The notes beneath the pieces are model-generated. The model saw only the letters and a program-made list of their open reading frames with translations. It was not told the DNA's origin and did not search any database. Source: Pedobacter frigidisoli (GTDB taxonomy: Bacteria > Bacteroidota > Bacteroidia > Sphingobacteriales > Sphingobacteriaceae). Taken from it: a stretch of DNA of 64,000 nucleotides. Position 1 is the stretch's first letter. Each line of letters starts with the position of its first letter. Made by a program: the position numbers and the translations under genes. The stretch is taken from the NCBI RefSeq assembly GCF_004331675.1, contig NZ_SJSN01000006.1:186001-250000 (forward strand), in the 5' to 3' direction. This document shows positions 55,301 through 62,445 of the stretch, piece by piece.

Positions 55301-55659
55301 CAAAACAAAGCGGAACCTACAAAGTAACGGTTACCAATGCAAGTGGCTGTGTAAGCGATCAATCCATCACCATTACGGTTATTGATGATTATAAATTAGA
55401 GGCAAGCACGGTAGTTACGCCAAATGGCGATGGTTATAATGATAAGTTCATCATCAAAAACATCGATTATTATCCTAACAATACTTTGAAGATTTTTGAT
55501 AAGGCGGGTCGAATTTTGTACACGAAACATACCTACGCCAACGATTGGGATGGAACTGTAAATGGTAGTCCACTTTCTGAGGGAACCTACTACTACATTA
55601 TCGATTTGGGAACAGGCATCGGTACTTTCAAAGGATTCATTAACATCATTAGAGACTAA
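49366..55659 (+). CDS. giant T9SS cargo with lamin-tail and nuclease/phosphatase domains
   Basis: 2097 residues, exported. Domains in order: signal peptide 1-20; N-terminal beta domain (EENF-type, 21-222); two Ig-like ASH-type modules (about 226-335, 340-445; SLDFGTQ, SLDFGSQ); two lamin-tail domains (about 452-640 and 648-838), each opening with ISEVYGGGGNSG and FIELYNP; a third Ig-like module (848-950); a choice-of-anchor-J jelly roll (about 958-1131); a fourth Ig-like module (1138-1245); and an endonuclease/exonuclease/phosphatase domain (about 1250-1548). Then come an Ig-like part, three repeats of about 90 residues (1658, 1748, 1840), an Ig module, and a type B sorting domain (about 2007-2097, VVTPNGDGYNDKF ... 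LKIFDKAGRILY). Catalytic EEP residues: VVNWNIEW, GLAEVVD, IHAKAN, GDFNDV, TTDHYP. Likely a surface or secreted nuclease, followed by PorP/SprF. Confidence 0.93.
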   Translation: MKRPLLLILFFLFSLPIFAQVTLTTSPYAENFNGIGTGLPTGFTVRTGASATTLGATAILTTAATAWNNTSGAFKNFASATAGSAASTATQAAATDRALGLKQTGAVGDPGGAFVFQIDNTTAKTGFKLSFDLQSLDVAAGRTTGWRVDYGFGATPTFTDAGAGTTNTSTVFANTTINVDFGTALDNSAGPVWIRVVALVASTGSGSRPTTAIDNFNLTFTSGATASPTLTATPNSLDFGTQLTNTSSAEKTFVLGSANLNATSVGLTTAAPFAIAKTSGGTFATSLTYTSAELTSGSNTVYTKFTPLTTGTLNGSITISGGGASTPPSVALTGIGQSAVLTVDKTSLDFGSQVSGTNSTAQTYTLSATGLTDVVTVATNTPFYISKDNVTFSTSLTYSIAELATSKTVYARFTPSTATSSTDNISIASAGATTQTIAVTGIGTTPPAAPTHIVISEVYGGGGNSGATFKNDFIELYNPGNTAVDLTGWSVQYSSAAGTGTWAKTDLAGSIPAKSFFLIQAAAGTGGTVNLPTPDVIGTLALSGTTGKIILSNSNSLLTGANPSTAVVVDKVGFGPTATGFETAPTPVISNTTSIERKAGATSTAATLSIGGSEEFNGNGYDTDNNNTNFVVTAPNPQNSLVKEPTGANHLVISEVYGGGGNSGSVYKNDFIELYNPTLTAVNLTGWSVQYASAAGTSWQITPLSGTIAPKSFYLVQEAAGTAGTTTLPTVDKAGTIAMAAGAGKVLLANVATAQTGTTPTGTQIVDLVGYGLTAVGFEGTGPAPVPSATFSVERKASATSDATTLGIGGSEEFAGNGYDSDDNSVDFVSKVANPQNSTVTEPASTSGPYLVTTPKTLVFSNQAINTTSAAKSYVLSAGNLTNTTTLTTSAPYTISKDNVTFSTTINYTAADLATNQTVYVKFGPTVIGNATGSILHASAGATSVLLSLTGPAVDPNQTAFTFENCTTVGSAALSDGFYQYNVTGPQTWGCTTTFGHDAADPTGVASLGNALQINGYSSGNILNEDWLISPALNISSFNYAILSFWTRSAFAGDKLQLKISTNYTGSGNPALATWTSIDGKFPETGSDKWTKSDNIDLSAYKATPVYVAIVYNSTTSSASRWTVDDFAVTNSSTPPAVDITTSPSSVSFGFQVANSTSPASTFGFSAGNLTGDVTLTAPANFTLSKTSGGTFGSTLTYAKTDINNTSPTVYAKFSPTTVNTSYAGNVSIATTGSVNKTVAFTGNTFDIANTLEVVNWNIEWFGSPAQDPSNDILQAANVKTVINNLNADIYGLAEVVDTTLFRNTILPVGYNVLFSEFGSYADDKADADYPLAQKLAFMYRTDLIKPISTLGILRDTYNPAVASTSVDGTPYKNWSSGRFPYMMQAQVKINNKLDTVYFIEIHAKANTGTTADQIDSYNRRKGGNKQMKDWIDANLAGKKVIILGDFNDVLDADKTIAPMPGTGTSYSDFTQDVANYFPVTLPLSLTGKQSTAGFPTVIDNVIITKSLNLNYIPASAEVLDAVKNLVTNYSSTTTDHYPIKSRYLFGNGIPTIDAVANQAVCYSSANQTIAVTGISSGPETSQTTTLSITSDNANLFDVLSIAANGTDKGTITYHLKNNVSGVANITVTVMDNGGTDFGGVNKISKTFKLTVTAAATGTITGTTAVCLNGTAPTITFTGANGIAPYTFTYNINGGTSQTITTAGTNSTVTVTAPATVAGTFTYNLVNVKDANCGQPQTGTATVTVRALATASISGSTAIPQNGTAPVITFTGANGTAPYTFTYNINGGTGRTVTSTGNTATVSVPTTAVGTFVYNLISVADVNCGQAQTGSATVLVRPLPVATIAGTTSVCIFSTSPAVTFTGSVGTAPYTFTYTVNGSSNRTVTTNSTTATVSAPTGTAGTFTYTLVSVADAYANQLQTGAATVTVNPLPIVSISSNKGVSISKGDAIILSATGGTQYSWTGAEITGGQTTAAAIIRPKQSGTYKVTVTNASGCVSDQSITITVIDDYKLEASTVVTPNGDGYNDKFIIKNIDYYPNNTLKIFDKAGRILYTKHTYANDWDGTVNGSPLSEGTYYYIIDLGTGIGTFKGFINIIRD

Positions 55660-55667
55660 TTACAGAC

Positions 55668-56588
55668 ATGAAAGCAATTACAAAAAACATAAAGCAAATG
55701 CGTCGCGTAACGTTTCTATTTGCAGCAAGCACCCTATTTTTTAATACGGCAAAAGCACAGATTCTGCCTTTAAATGCGCAATATTTTCAGAACCGATATT
55801 TAATTAATCCATCAATGGCGGGTATTAATGAGGGTTTTAACATCAATGGAAGTTTTCGTAAGCAGTGGTCTAATATTCCGGGCGCACCGATTACCCAAAG
55901 CGTAACCTTAGATCAACAAGTAAACAAAGTGGGCTGGGGTGTAAATATTTACAACGAGAAATCGGGAGGAATTCAGCGCACCAAAGCCGTTGGAACATTT
56001 GCTTACCATTTACCTTTAAGTGATGATGACCAGAAGTTAAACTTCGGTATTTCATTTGGCGCTAGTCAGGATAAATTGGATCTAAGCAGTGTTAGAAATA
56101 GCGATTTGAACGACCCATCTATCGCCCGTTTTAACGACAGAGGTTATTATTTAGATGGTGATTTCGGTGTTTCTTATACTTCAAAAGGCTTAACCGTTGA
56201 GGGAGCTGTTCCAAACATGCGCTCAGTTTTCAGAAAAGATGATTTAAACTTTGCTGATAAACCTACATTTTATTCTGCTGTAGGTTATAAATTTAATTTA
56301 GGAACGGGAATTAATGGAATCAGTTTAGAGCCTAAAGGTGTTTTCAGGGGAATTAAAAATTATAAAAACCTTTGGGATGCTGGTGTAAATGCAAATTTCG
56401 CAAACGATAAATTATATGTGATGGCAATGTACCACAATACACAAAACGCAACAGTGGGTTTCGGAATGAACTATAAATCAACATTGTATTTTATGGCCTA
56501 TTACAATACGGCAACATCTGCAATTGCAGGTTACACCGATGGCGATTTTGAAGTAAATATTAGGGTTAATATTGGGAAGAAACCATAA
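55668..56588 (+). CDS. PorP/SprF family T9SS membrane protein
   Basis: 306 residues. A signal peptide (to TAKAQ near 31) is followed by LPLNAQYFQNRYLINPSMAGINEGFNI, the PorP/SprF signature, and an outer-membrane barrel with alternating strands to the end (FEVNIRVNIGKKP). PorP/SprF proteins hold or assist surface attachment of type B T9SS cargo; here it starts 8 bases after the giant cargo gene, so it is its dedicated partner. Confidence 0.93.
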   Translation: MKAITKNIKQMRRVTFLFAASTLFFNTAKAQILPLNAQYFQNRYLINPSMAGINEGFNINGSFRKQWSNIPGAPITQSVTLDQQVNKVGWGVNIYNEKSGGIQRTKAVGTFAYHLPLSDDDQKLNFGISFGASQDKLDLSSVRNSDLNDPSIARFNDRGYYLDGDFGVSYTSKGLTVEGAVPNMRSVFRKDDLNFADKPTFYSAVGYKFNLGTGINGISLEPKGVFRGIKNYKNLWDAGVNANFANDKLYVMAMYHNTQNATVGFGMNYKSTLYFMAYYNTATSAIAGYTDGDFEVNIRVNIGKKP

Positions 56589-57368
56589 CATGTCGTCATG
56601 CTGAACTTGTTTCAGAATCTTAGCTGTAAAAGTTTAGCCACAGATTCCATTCAGCGTCTTTCTGAACTTGATTCAGAATATTTTTGAAAGAAACAATAAA
56701 TCAATAGCCGCAGATTCGCAGATTTTAAATCTATGAATTTGTGGCTTTTTTGCTTTCCGAGTTTTAATTGCCACAGAAGCTCAGAATACACAGAAAGTAA
56801 CCTTTAGCTATAGCATTAAACCTCTATCCGCCTATCGGCACCTTTCTCCTTTAAGAGAAAGGGCTTGTAACAAAAACTTACTACTCCTTGCAATTTCCAA
56901 CTTGCTATTCCGCCCTGCAATCCAGCCTAGAAACTGATGGCAGGAGAAAACGTCAAAGCTTTCGCAGAAAAAATTCAAAACACCAAATCCAAGGCATCGC
57001 GTACTCTGCGATTCTTCATCGCAGCTTGTGATGCCGCAATAAAAGCTTTGACGAATTTATCCAACATCAGTACCAAGACTTGGGTTTTTGGTTACTTTTG
57101 GGCTAAGCCAAAAGTGACTAAGCCCGCCGGCTAGGAGGCTCCAAAACATCCTTTTAACAACCCAAAAAAACATTTCTCAGCAAGCCAGTCTAGCGAAAAA
57201 ACCTCTATCCGCCTATCGGCACCTTTCTCCTTTAAGAGAAAGAGCTTGTAACAAAAACTTACTACTCCTTGCAATTTCCACCTTACTATCCAGCTTAGTA
57301 TATAATCTTAAAAATTACATTTATATTAATCTGCGAATCTGCGGCCAACTTTTTCTTATTTTTACCTC
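56589..57368. repeat. repeat block between porP/sprF and nhaA
   Basis: 780 bases without a gene. A direct repeat of about 97-110 bases occurs at 56821-56930 and 57202-57298 (CCTCTATCCGCCTATCGGCA ... TCCTTTAAGAGAAAG ... TTACTACTCCTTGCAATTTC). TCATGCTGAACTTGTTTCAG words lie at 56594-56620 and 56655-56680. A hairpin GGTTACTTTTGGGCT/AGCCAAAAGTGACT lies at 57088-57121. A 65-codon frame (56937-57134) ending TWVFGYFWAKPKVTKPAG only translates this hairpin. Confidence 0.8.
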
Positions 57369-58520
57369 ATGCCAAAACTCATCAACCTCGAAGTATTTCA
57401 ACGTTTCTTTAAATCCGGACAAGTTGGAGGCTTTCTACTTCTCATCTGCGTGGCCATCTCCCTCCTCATAGCAAACACCGCATCAAAGGAAAGCTTTGAA
57501 GCTTTTTTAGAAACGAAACTTGGATTTGGCTCAGTTAACTACACCGTATTGGCATGGATTAATGATGCCTTTATGGCGATATTCTTCTTACTGGTCGGAC
57601 TAGAAATAAAACGTGAATTAGTCGAGGGTGAATTATCGTCAGTTAAAAGCGCTGCTCTCCCGGTAATCGCCGCTTTGGGTGGAATGCTTATTCCGGCATT
57701 AATCTATACCCTCTTTAACAAAGGAACAGATACCGCTGGCGGTTGGGGAATCCCGATGGCGACTGACATTGCTTTTGCTTTGGCCATTATTGCCATGCTC
57801 GGTAAAAGTGTTCCAACTAGTTTAAAGATCTTTTTAGCGGCTCTGGCCATTGTTGATGATTTAGGTGCAATCCTTGTTATCGCCATTTTCTACACCAACC
57901 AAATTCATTTTGAATACTTAGCGATGGCGGGCGGGATTTTAGTTTTATTGAGCTTGATGAACTATTTCGGCGTAAAGAATTTAATATTCTATTTAATCCC
58001 AGGTATATTCCTTTGGTACTTCATTCATCATTCGGGCATTCACGCCACCATTGCAGGTGTGCTTTTGGCTTTCACCATACCTACAAATGAAACCGATGTT
58101 TTATCTCCTCTGGAGAAATTAGAACACGCTTTAACCGTTCCTGTAAACTATTTAATTATGCCAATTTTCGCCTTGGCGAATACCAATATCACCTTTCAAA
58201 AAGAAATGATTTCGGGTTTAATTTCTCCTTTGGGCTTGGGAATTATCGTAGGCTTATTTGTAGGAAAAACCATTGGCGTTACTTCCTTTAGCTGGCTAGC
58301 TGTGAAACTCAAATGGGCCGATTTACCAACTGGTGCCGGCTGGAAACATGTTATAGGTTTGGGTATGTTAGCAGGCATCGGTTTTACGATGTCGATATTT
58401 ATTGCTTTGTTATCTTTCAGCGATGTGCTGCATGTTTCAGAGGCGAAGTTTGCGATATTAACGGCTTCGGTATTATCGGGTGTGGTGGGTTTTGTGTTTT
58501 TGAAATCGCTGAGGAATTAA
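57369..58520 (+). CDS. nhaA: Na+/H+ antiporter NhaA
   Basis: 383 residues, twelve membrane helices. NDAFMAIFFLLVGLEIKRELVEGEL, MATDIAFALAI and the ion-site pair VDDLGAILVIAIFY (Asp-Asp) are definitive. NhaA exchanges two H+ for one Na+ and helps pH and salt homeostasis at the inner membrane. Single gene. Confidence 0.96.
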   Translation: MPKLINLEVFQRFFKSGQVGGFLLLICVAISLLIANTASKESFEAFLETKLGFGSVNYTVLAWINDAFMAIFFLLVGLEIKRELVEGELSSVKSAALPVIAALGGMLIPALIYTLFNKGTDTAGGWGIPMATDIAFALAIIAMLGKSVPTSLKIFLAALAIVDDLGAILVIAIFYTNQIHFEYLAMAGGILVLLSLMNYFGVKNLIFYLIPGIFLWYFIHHSGIHATIAGVLLAFTIPTNETDVLSPLEKLEHALTVPVNYLIMPIFALANTNITFQKEMISGLISPLGLGIIVGLFVGKTIGVTSFSWLAVKLKWADLPTGAGWKHVIGLGMLAGIGFTMSIFIALLSFSDVLHVSEAKFAILTASVLSGVVGFVFLKSLRN

Positions 58521-58654
58521 GTTTAGTACATAGGAAACAGAGGCTATCAAAGAGCGTACGGAATTTTATACCAAGTAACTCCAATATTTCGAGTAAATGA
58601 GGTTTTCAGTAAACTGAATTTAAAAAAATCTTATTAGCTAACAGTTGTATAAAT

Positions 58655-58680
58655 AAAAAACCCGAGGCTTGCTCGGGTTA
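58655..58680 (-). terminator. terminator of the hsdR-hip cassette
   Basis: CCCGAG/CTCGGG stem (58661-58666 with 58672-58677), loop GCTTG, T6 on the minus strand, 60 bases past the end of the HipS-like gene. Confidence 0.82.
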
Positions 58681-58739
58681 TAAATGTTTTTATAGTGCAG
58701 AAATAATGCTTTTTAAAGCATGACCCTCAAAATTATAGG

Positions 58740-59132
58740 TTATTTTAACTGTAATTTGAACGGGTTATTTACAGAATATTCGCCAAATAATTCTAACAGT
58801 TTAACTGTATTTTTACTTTCTGTTGGATGTTTTGCGATGTATTCTTGAACACGTGGCTGCTTAAGTGATGGGATACGGTTAGAAAAAAATGGCCATAGAA
58901 TTTCAGATTTATATGACTTATCTAAATCCGGAAAATCAATTAGAGGTGTTATTTCATTCTGTTTTTTAAATAACTCTGAATATTCAAATATCCATTTGTT
59001 ATTAATAAATTTTAAAGAACCCATCTCCAGATCTTGATATTTTAATGCAAAAAGATGACTAGTCTCTTGATGTTCAAGTGAAATTGGATGAGTTGTTTTA
59101 TTAGAAAATATTTTTTTTAATTTATTTATCAT
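58740..59132 (-). CDS. HipA N-terminal-domain protein (HipS-like)
   Basis: 130 residues. The pattern FALKYQDLEMGSLKFINNKW-IFEYSELF, then PLIDFPDLDK, then WPFFSNRIPSLKQPRVQEYI and LLELFGEYSVNNPFKLQL follows the N-terminal subdomain 1 of HipA (G-x-L ... F-x-Y ... PL-x-x-x-P ... FF-x-N-x-x-P ... LL-x-x-x-G). As a stand-alone protein it corresponds to HipS of HipBST, where it restrains the kinase HipT. It begins 11 bases inside the kinase gene, last in the cassette. Confidence 0.8.
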   Translation of the reverse strand: MINKLKKIFSNKTTHPISLEHQETSHLFALKYQDLEMGSLKFINNKWIFEYSELFKKQNEITPLIDFPDLDKSYKSEILWPFFSNRIPSLKQPRVQEYIAKHPTESKNTVKLLELFGEYSVNNPFKLQLK

Positions 59133-60147
59133 AAGAATTGTTCAAAAGAATTTTGCTTATTTTTTCAAATCTGTTTGTTAAAACATAATCGATAACTTTT
59201 ATCCTCTCTTTAATAAACAAATTACTAAAGTTTTTGTGTAATTTATTTAAAATTAAATCAAGTTTATTTCTATCTGTCCAAACTTTTATGTGAGCTGCAT
59301 TGAAGCAACTATTTTGATGTAAATGATTGATTAAATCAAAGTGGTTACACTTCGCATTATTAGGAACGCTAATTTTTGGAACTGAATTTATAACGTATTT
59401 AGTGAGTTGTATCTTATCATTACTTGCCAATTCTTTGTACAAAGATATAACTTTTTCATCAGAATAATTCCATAGCAGACCTCTGGCAGTATCATAAATA
59501 GGTGAAAAGTAAGGCTTATGGTGGTTTTTAATGTGCGAAATTACACCCCAGTTATAATAATGCCTATCATTATTACCAGAGAGTGCATCGAATAAAATCA
59601 TGTGCAAAAAGCTGTCTATTATTTCATCTGCATCATCGTGAAAAACTTTTCGAAGTGCAAATAATACATCTTCAATGTTAATCTCGCCTTTAAGCTTGTT
59701 ATTTCTATCTAGTTCATCAATCCATTCTGTATTAGGTTCATTTAAATAACTGGTTAAAATATTTGCACCATGACTCAATAACTGTTCATCTGAATGGAAG
59801 TGCTGACTTAAATACCTAACATAGTCTTCTGCAAAAATTAATTTTGAATTAGCAATCGAAATATCAAAACTCTGGCCTAAAACTGTTAAAAAATGTTCTG
59901 TAATACTTTCATTAGGATACCATTTGTGCCCAATTTTCGCAATATATTTTTTCCAGGTTTTAGTGTTACTCTTTTTACCCTCCTTATAAACGTAAAGCCT
60001 GATTAAATCTTTTGGTGCATCGCCGCCAACAGTTTCTGATAATACTACTACTTGATGGCTTTTGGCCACATAAAATTGGTTTATTGAGGGAACAAAACCC
60101 GACCGCTTTTCAATTTTATAAGAAATTAATTTTTTGCTTTTTTTCAA
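59122..60147 (-). CDS. HipA-like kinase lacking the N-terminal subdomain (HipT-like)
   Basis: 341 residues. Kinase landmarks: YIAKIG with Lys71 (ATP), a helix Glu (EHFLTVL, Glu84), catalytic loop GNNDRHYYNWG (191-201; Asp194, Asn199) and metal-binding PIYDTARG (Asp219). These are the HipA_C-type Ser/Thr kinase motifs; known HipA/HipT targets are aminoacyl-tRNA synthetases (GltX, TrpS), but the target here is unknown. The HipA N-terminal subdomain is missing and is supplied by the next gene. It starts 21 bases after the hsdR stop, so the three genes read as one operon. No HipB-like HTH gene is visible. Confidence 0.82.
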   Translation of the reverse strand: MKKSKKLISYKIEKRSGFVPSINQFYVAKSHQVVVLSETVGGDAPKDLIRLYVYKEGKKSNTKTWKKYIAKIGHKWYPNESITEHFLTVLGQSFDISIANSKLIFAEDYVRYLSQHFHSDEQLLSHGANILTSYLNEPNTEWIDELDRNNKLKGEINIEDVLFALRKVFHDDADEIIDSFLHMILFDALSGNNDRHYYNWGVISHIKNHHKPYFSPIYDTARGLLWNYSDEKVISLYKELASNDKIQLTKYVINSVPKISVPNNAKCNHFDLINHLHQNSCFNAAHIKVWTDRNKLDLILNKLHKNFSNLFIKERIKVIDYVLTNRFEKISKILLNNSYDK

Positions 60148-60168
60148 GTTAAAATCCTTTAAAGTGAA

Positions 60169-62397
60169 TTACGCTATACTTTGATTTAAGCCGTCAATAA
60201 TCTTGATGATTTTAAAAGCATCCTCATCTTCGAACAAACCTAAGATTCCATTTTGATTAATGTCTGTAAAAGGCCTATCAAACAACATCGATTTATTAAT
60301 TGTACCATTTTGAGTTAAATAGTCAATCAAGGTATTCATAAAGGTCATTTGCTCTGCTGAAATATTTGGACGATTGATAAAATCGGCAAACATCTCTTTG
60401 GCAACACTGGCTTCTAAACCAATAATTGAACGAATAAAAAGCACAAAATTTTCTCCGTTCAAAGCCTCATCAAGATGCGATGCTGCTTCAGGGTCTTCCT
60501 CAAACAAAAGGTTCTTAATCTGCGCTAACTCATCACCCGAGATGGGTTGATTATTTTTTATTTTATTAATTACCAAGAATGTTCTATGTTTCCTTATAAA
60601 AGATTCAACTCTTGCTTTGTAAGTGGGCAAGCCCTCGTACGGAATCAAAATATCGTGTATTTCAATCTGCCCCGTCAACTCATCAGTAAAATTAGTGTAA
60701 ACTTGTGGTTGTTTAGGTTTATCCAAAAACTTCATCAATTCTCTTATTTCAATTCGAAAATTTTCTAAAGCCTTTAAATCTATGTTTTGCCAAAAGGTAT
60801 CATTAAGCGATTTTTTCAGTAAATCTTTCTTAGCCGCAACATGCGGAATGGTCGTTTGCTTTAGTAATTCGTTTGAAGTTGTTTTTACCTGCTGAATCAA
60901 ATTGGCAATAGATTTGTCTTCATTCAGGTAATAATCCATTATACGGTAGCTAATTACATCGAGTTTTTTGGCATCGAAATCGGGGTCGGCATTTACAATT
61001 AACGCTGTAATTGTTTTATCGAGCGAGCGTACTTTATCTTCTGTTAAATTGTTCCAATAATTACGGTCGGAGAAAGCCTTAATTAACCTTAAATAAGGCC
61101 TGTTAACGAAACTGTTCTCATCAAGCCTGATAACTTCGGCAAGTAATTCATCTAATAATTGATTTCTGAATTCATTCAACTCATCATCTTCAATTAAACT
61201 TTCCAGGCTTACTGCCAGCTTAACTTTTAGCTGAAATATTCTTTGTGTAATTGAAATGGTTGCTCCAGGTTCAATTCCTTTTGGGTTATCGCCAAAAAAT
61301 TCAATATTCCCGCAATAATCAAAAATGTAAAATTCCTTTTTATCTTTTCCGATATCAAAAACATCGGCACAAAGTCGTGTACCTCTACCCACCATTTGCC
61401 AGTATTTGGCACTCGAGCGCACAGGTTTAAAAAATACCAGATTTAAGATTTCAGGCACATCTATACCTGTATCCAACATATCTACCGAAACTACAATTTG
61501 AGGAAGTTTATTGGCTTGCTTAAATAAATTAATTGTTTCTTCTGGTTGGTCTGATGAGTGTGTAACCACTTCCAGGAATTTACCTTTTAAGCTCGGGTAC
61601 ATTTTATTAAAGCAAGTTTCGATAAATCTTGCATGGCTTTGATTTTTAGCAAAAATGATGGTTTTGCCAATGGTATCGCCATTATTCACTTTCAGGCCTG
61701 TATCCATTAATAGCTGAAGTACCTTATAAACCGTATTCTCGTTAAACAACCATTCGTTTAAAGCTGCCGAATCAACTTCATCAGGAATATTATCCTCATT
61801 ATCGGCAAAGGTTTCTTCATATTTTAGTTTATCCTCATCAGATAATTCTGCATACTTAATACCTTGCCTCGGAAATTTTAAAGGAACTTTTAAAGCCACG
61901 GGAGGCACTAAAAACTTATCATCAACAGCTCGGTTTAGCTCGTAAGAAAATGTTGGCACACCAGTTTCCAGTTCAAAAAGTTCATAAGTATCTTTATGCG
62001 TTTCTTCCTTTGGTGTAGCGGTCAAGCCAAGCCTGATGGCATCGAAGTAATTAAAGATAGCTTTATACTTTTGATAAATAGAACGGTGGACTTCATCAAA
62101 AATAACCAAATCGAAATAACCCGGCGTAAACAAACGGCGCTCGCCAACAAACTCATTATCAATACAATTAATCATGGTTTGATAGGTAGAAAAAACCATT
62201 CGAACCTGGTCTGAAGTTTTATCCTTTGTTAAATTTACAGAAGTTAATTGTGGCAAATAATCGTTAAAAGCACTTTTTGCCTGTGAAACCAATGGTGTTC
62301 TATCAGCCAGAAACAAAATCCTTTTTACATGATTTGTTCTGGTTAAAACATCAACAAAAGCTGCAGCAGTACGGGTTTTGCCACTGCCCGTTGCCAT
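60169..62397 (-). CDS. hsdR: type I restriction HsdR, helicase and C-terminal part
   Basis: 742 residues beginning at Walker A, MATGSGKTRTAAAF. DEVH box in LVIFDEVHRSIYQKY (101-104), motif III LGLTATP, motif VI YWQMVGRGTRLCAD, then an EcoEI-type R C-terminal domain (FTDELTGQIEIHDILIPYEG onward) that contacts the methylase core. This is the motor half; the nuclease half is upstream in the same frame, separated only by a TAA and 16 codons. Starting here loses the nuclease domain, so on its own it would be a helicase fragment. Confidence 0.85.
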   Translation of the reverse strand: MATGSGKTRTAAAFVDVLTRTNHVKRILFLADRTPLVSQAKSAFNDYLPQLTSVNLTKDKTSDQVRMVFSTYQTMINCIDNEFVGERRLFTPGYFDLVIFDEVHRSIYQKYKAIFNYFDAIRLGLTATPKEETHKDTYELFELETGVPTFSYELNRAVDDKFLVPPVALKVPLKFPRQGIKYAELSDEDKLKYEETFADNEDNIPDEVDSAALNEWLFNENTVYKVLQLLMDTGLKVNNGDTIGKTIIFAKNQSHARFIETCFNKMYPSLKGKFLEVVTHSSDQPEETINLFKQANKLPQIVVSVDMLDTGIDVPEILNLVFFKPVRSSAKYWQMVGRGTRLCADVFDIGKDKKEFYIFDYCGNIEFFGDNPKGIEPGATISITQRIFQLKVKLAVSLESLIEDDELNEFRNQLLDELLAEVIRLDENSFVNRPYLRLIKAFSDRNYWNNLTEDKVRSLDKTITALIVNADPDFDAKKLDVISYRIMDYYLNEDKSIANLIQQVKTTSNELLKQTTIPHVAAKKDLLKKSLNDTFWQNIDLKALENFRIEIRELMKFLDKPKQPQVYTNFTDELTGQIEIHDILIPYEGLPTYKARVESFIRKHRTFLVINKIKNNQPISGDELAQIKNLLFEEDPEAASHLDEALNGENFVLFIRSIIGLEASVAKEMFADFINRPNISAEQMTFMNTLIDYLTQNGTINKSMLFDRPFTDINQNGILGLFEDEDAFKIIKIIDGLNQSIA

Positions 62398-62445
62398 AAT
62401 AAACAGTAAATCTCTTTTATAATTTAATAAAGATTCTTTGGCTCT

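Noticed and set aside
56937..57134. 65-codon open frame ending TWVFGYFWAKPKVTKPAG
   Set aside because: The ending is a translation of the GGTTACTTTTGGGC hairpin, a common spurious frame; the rest has no family pattern.
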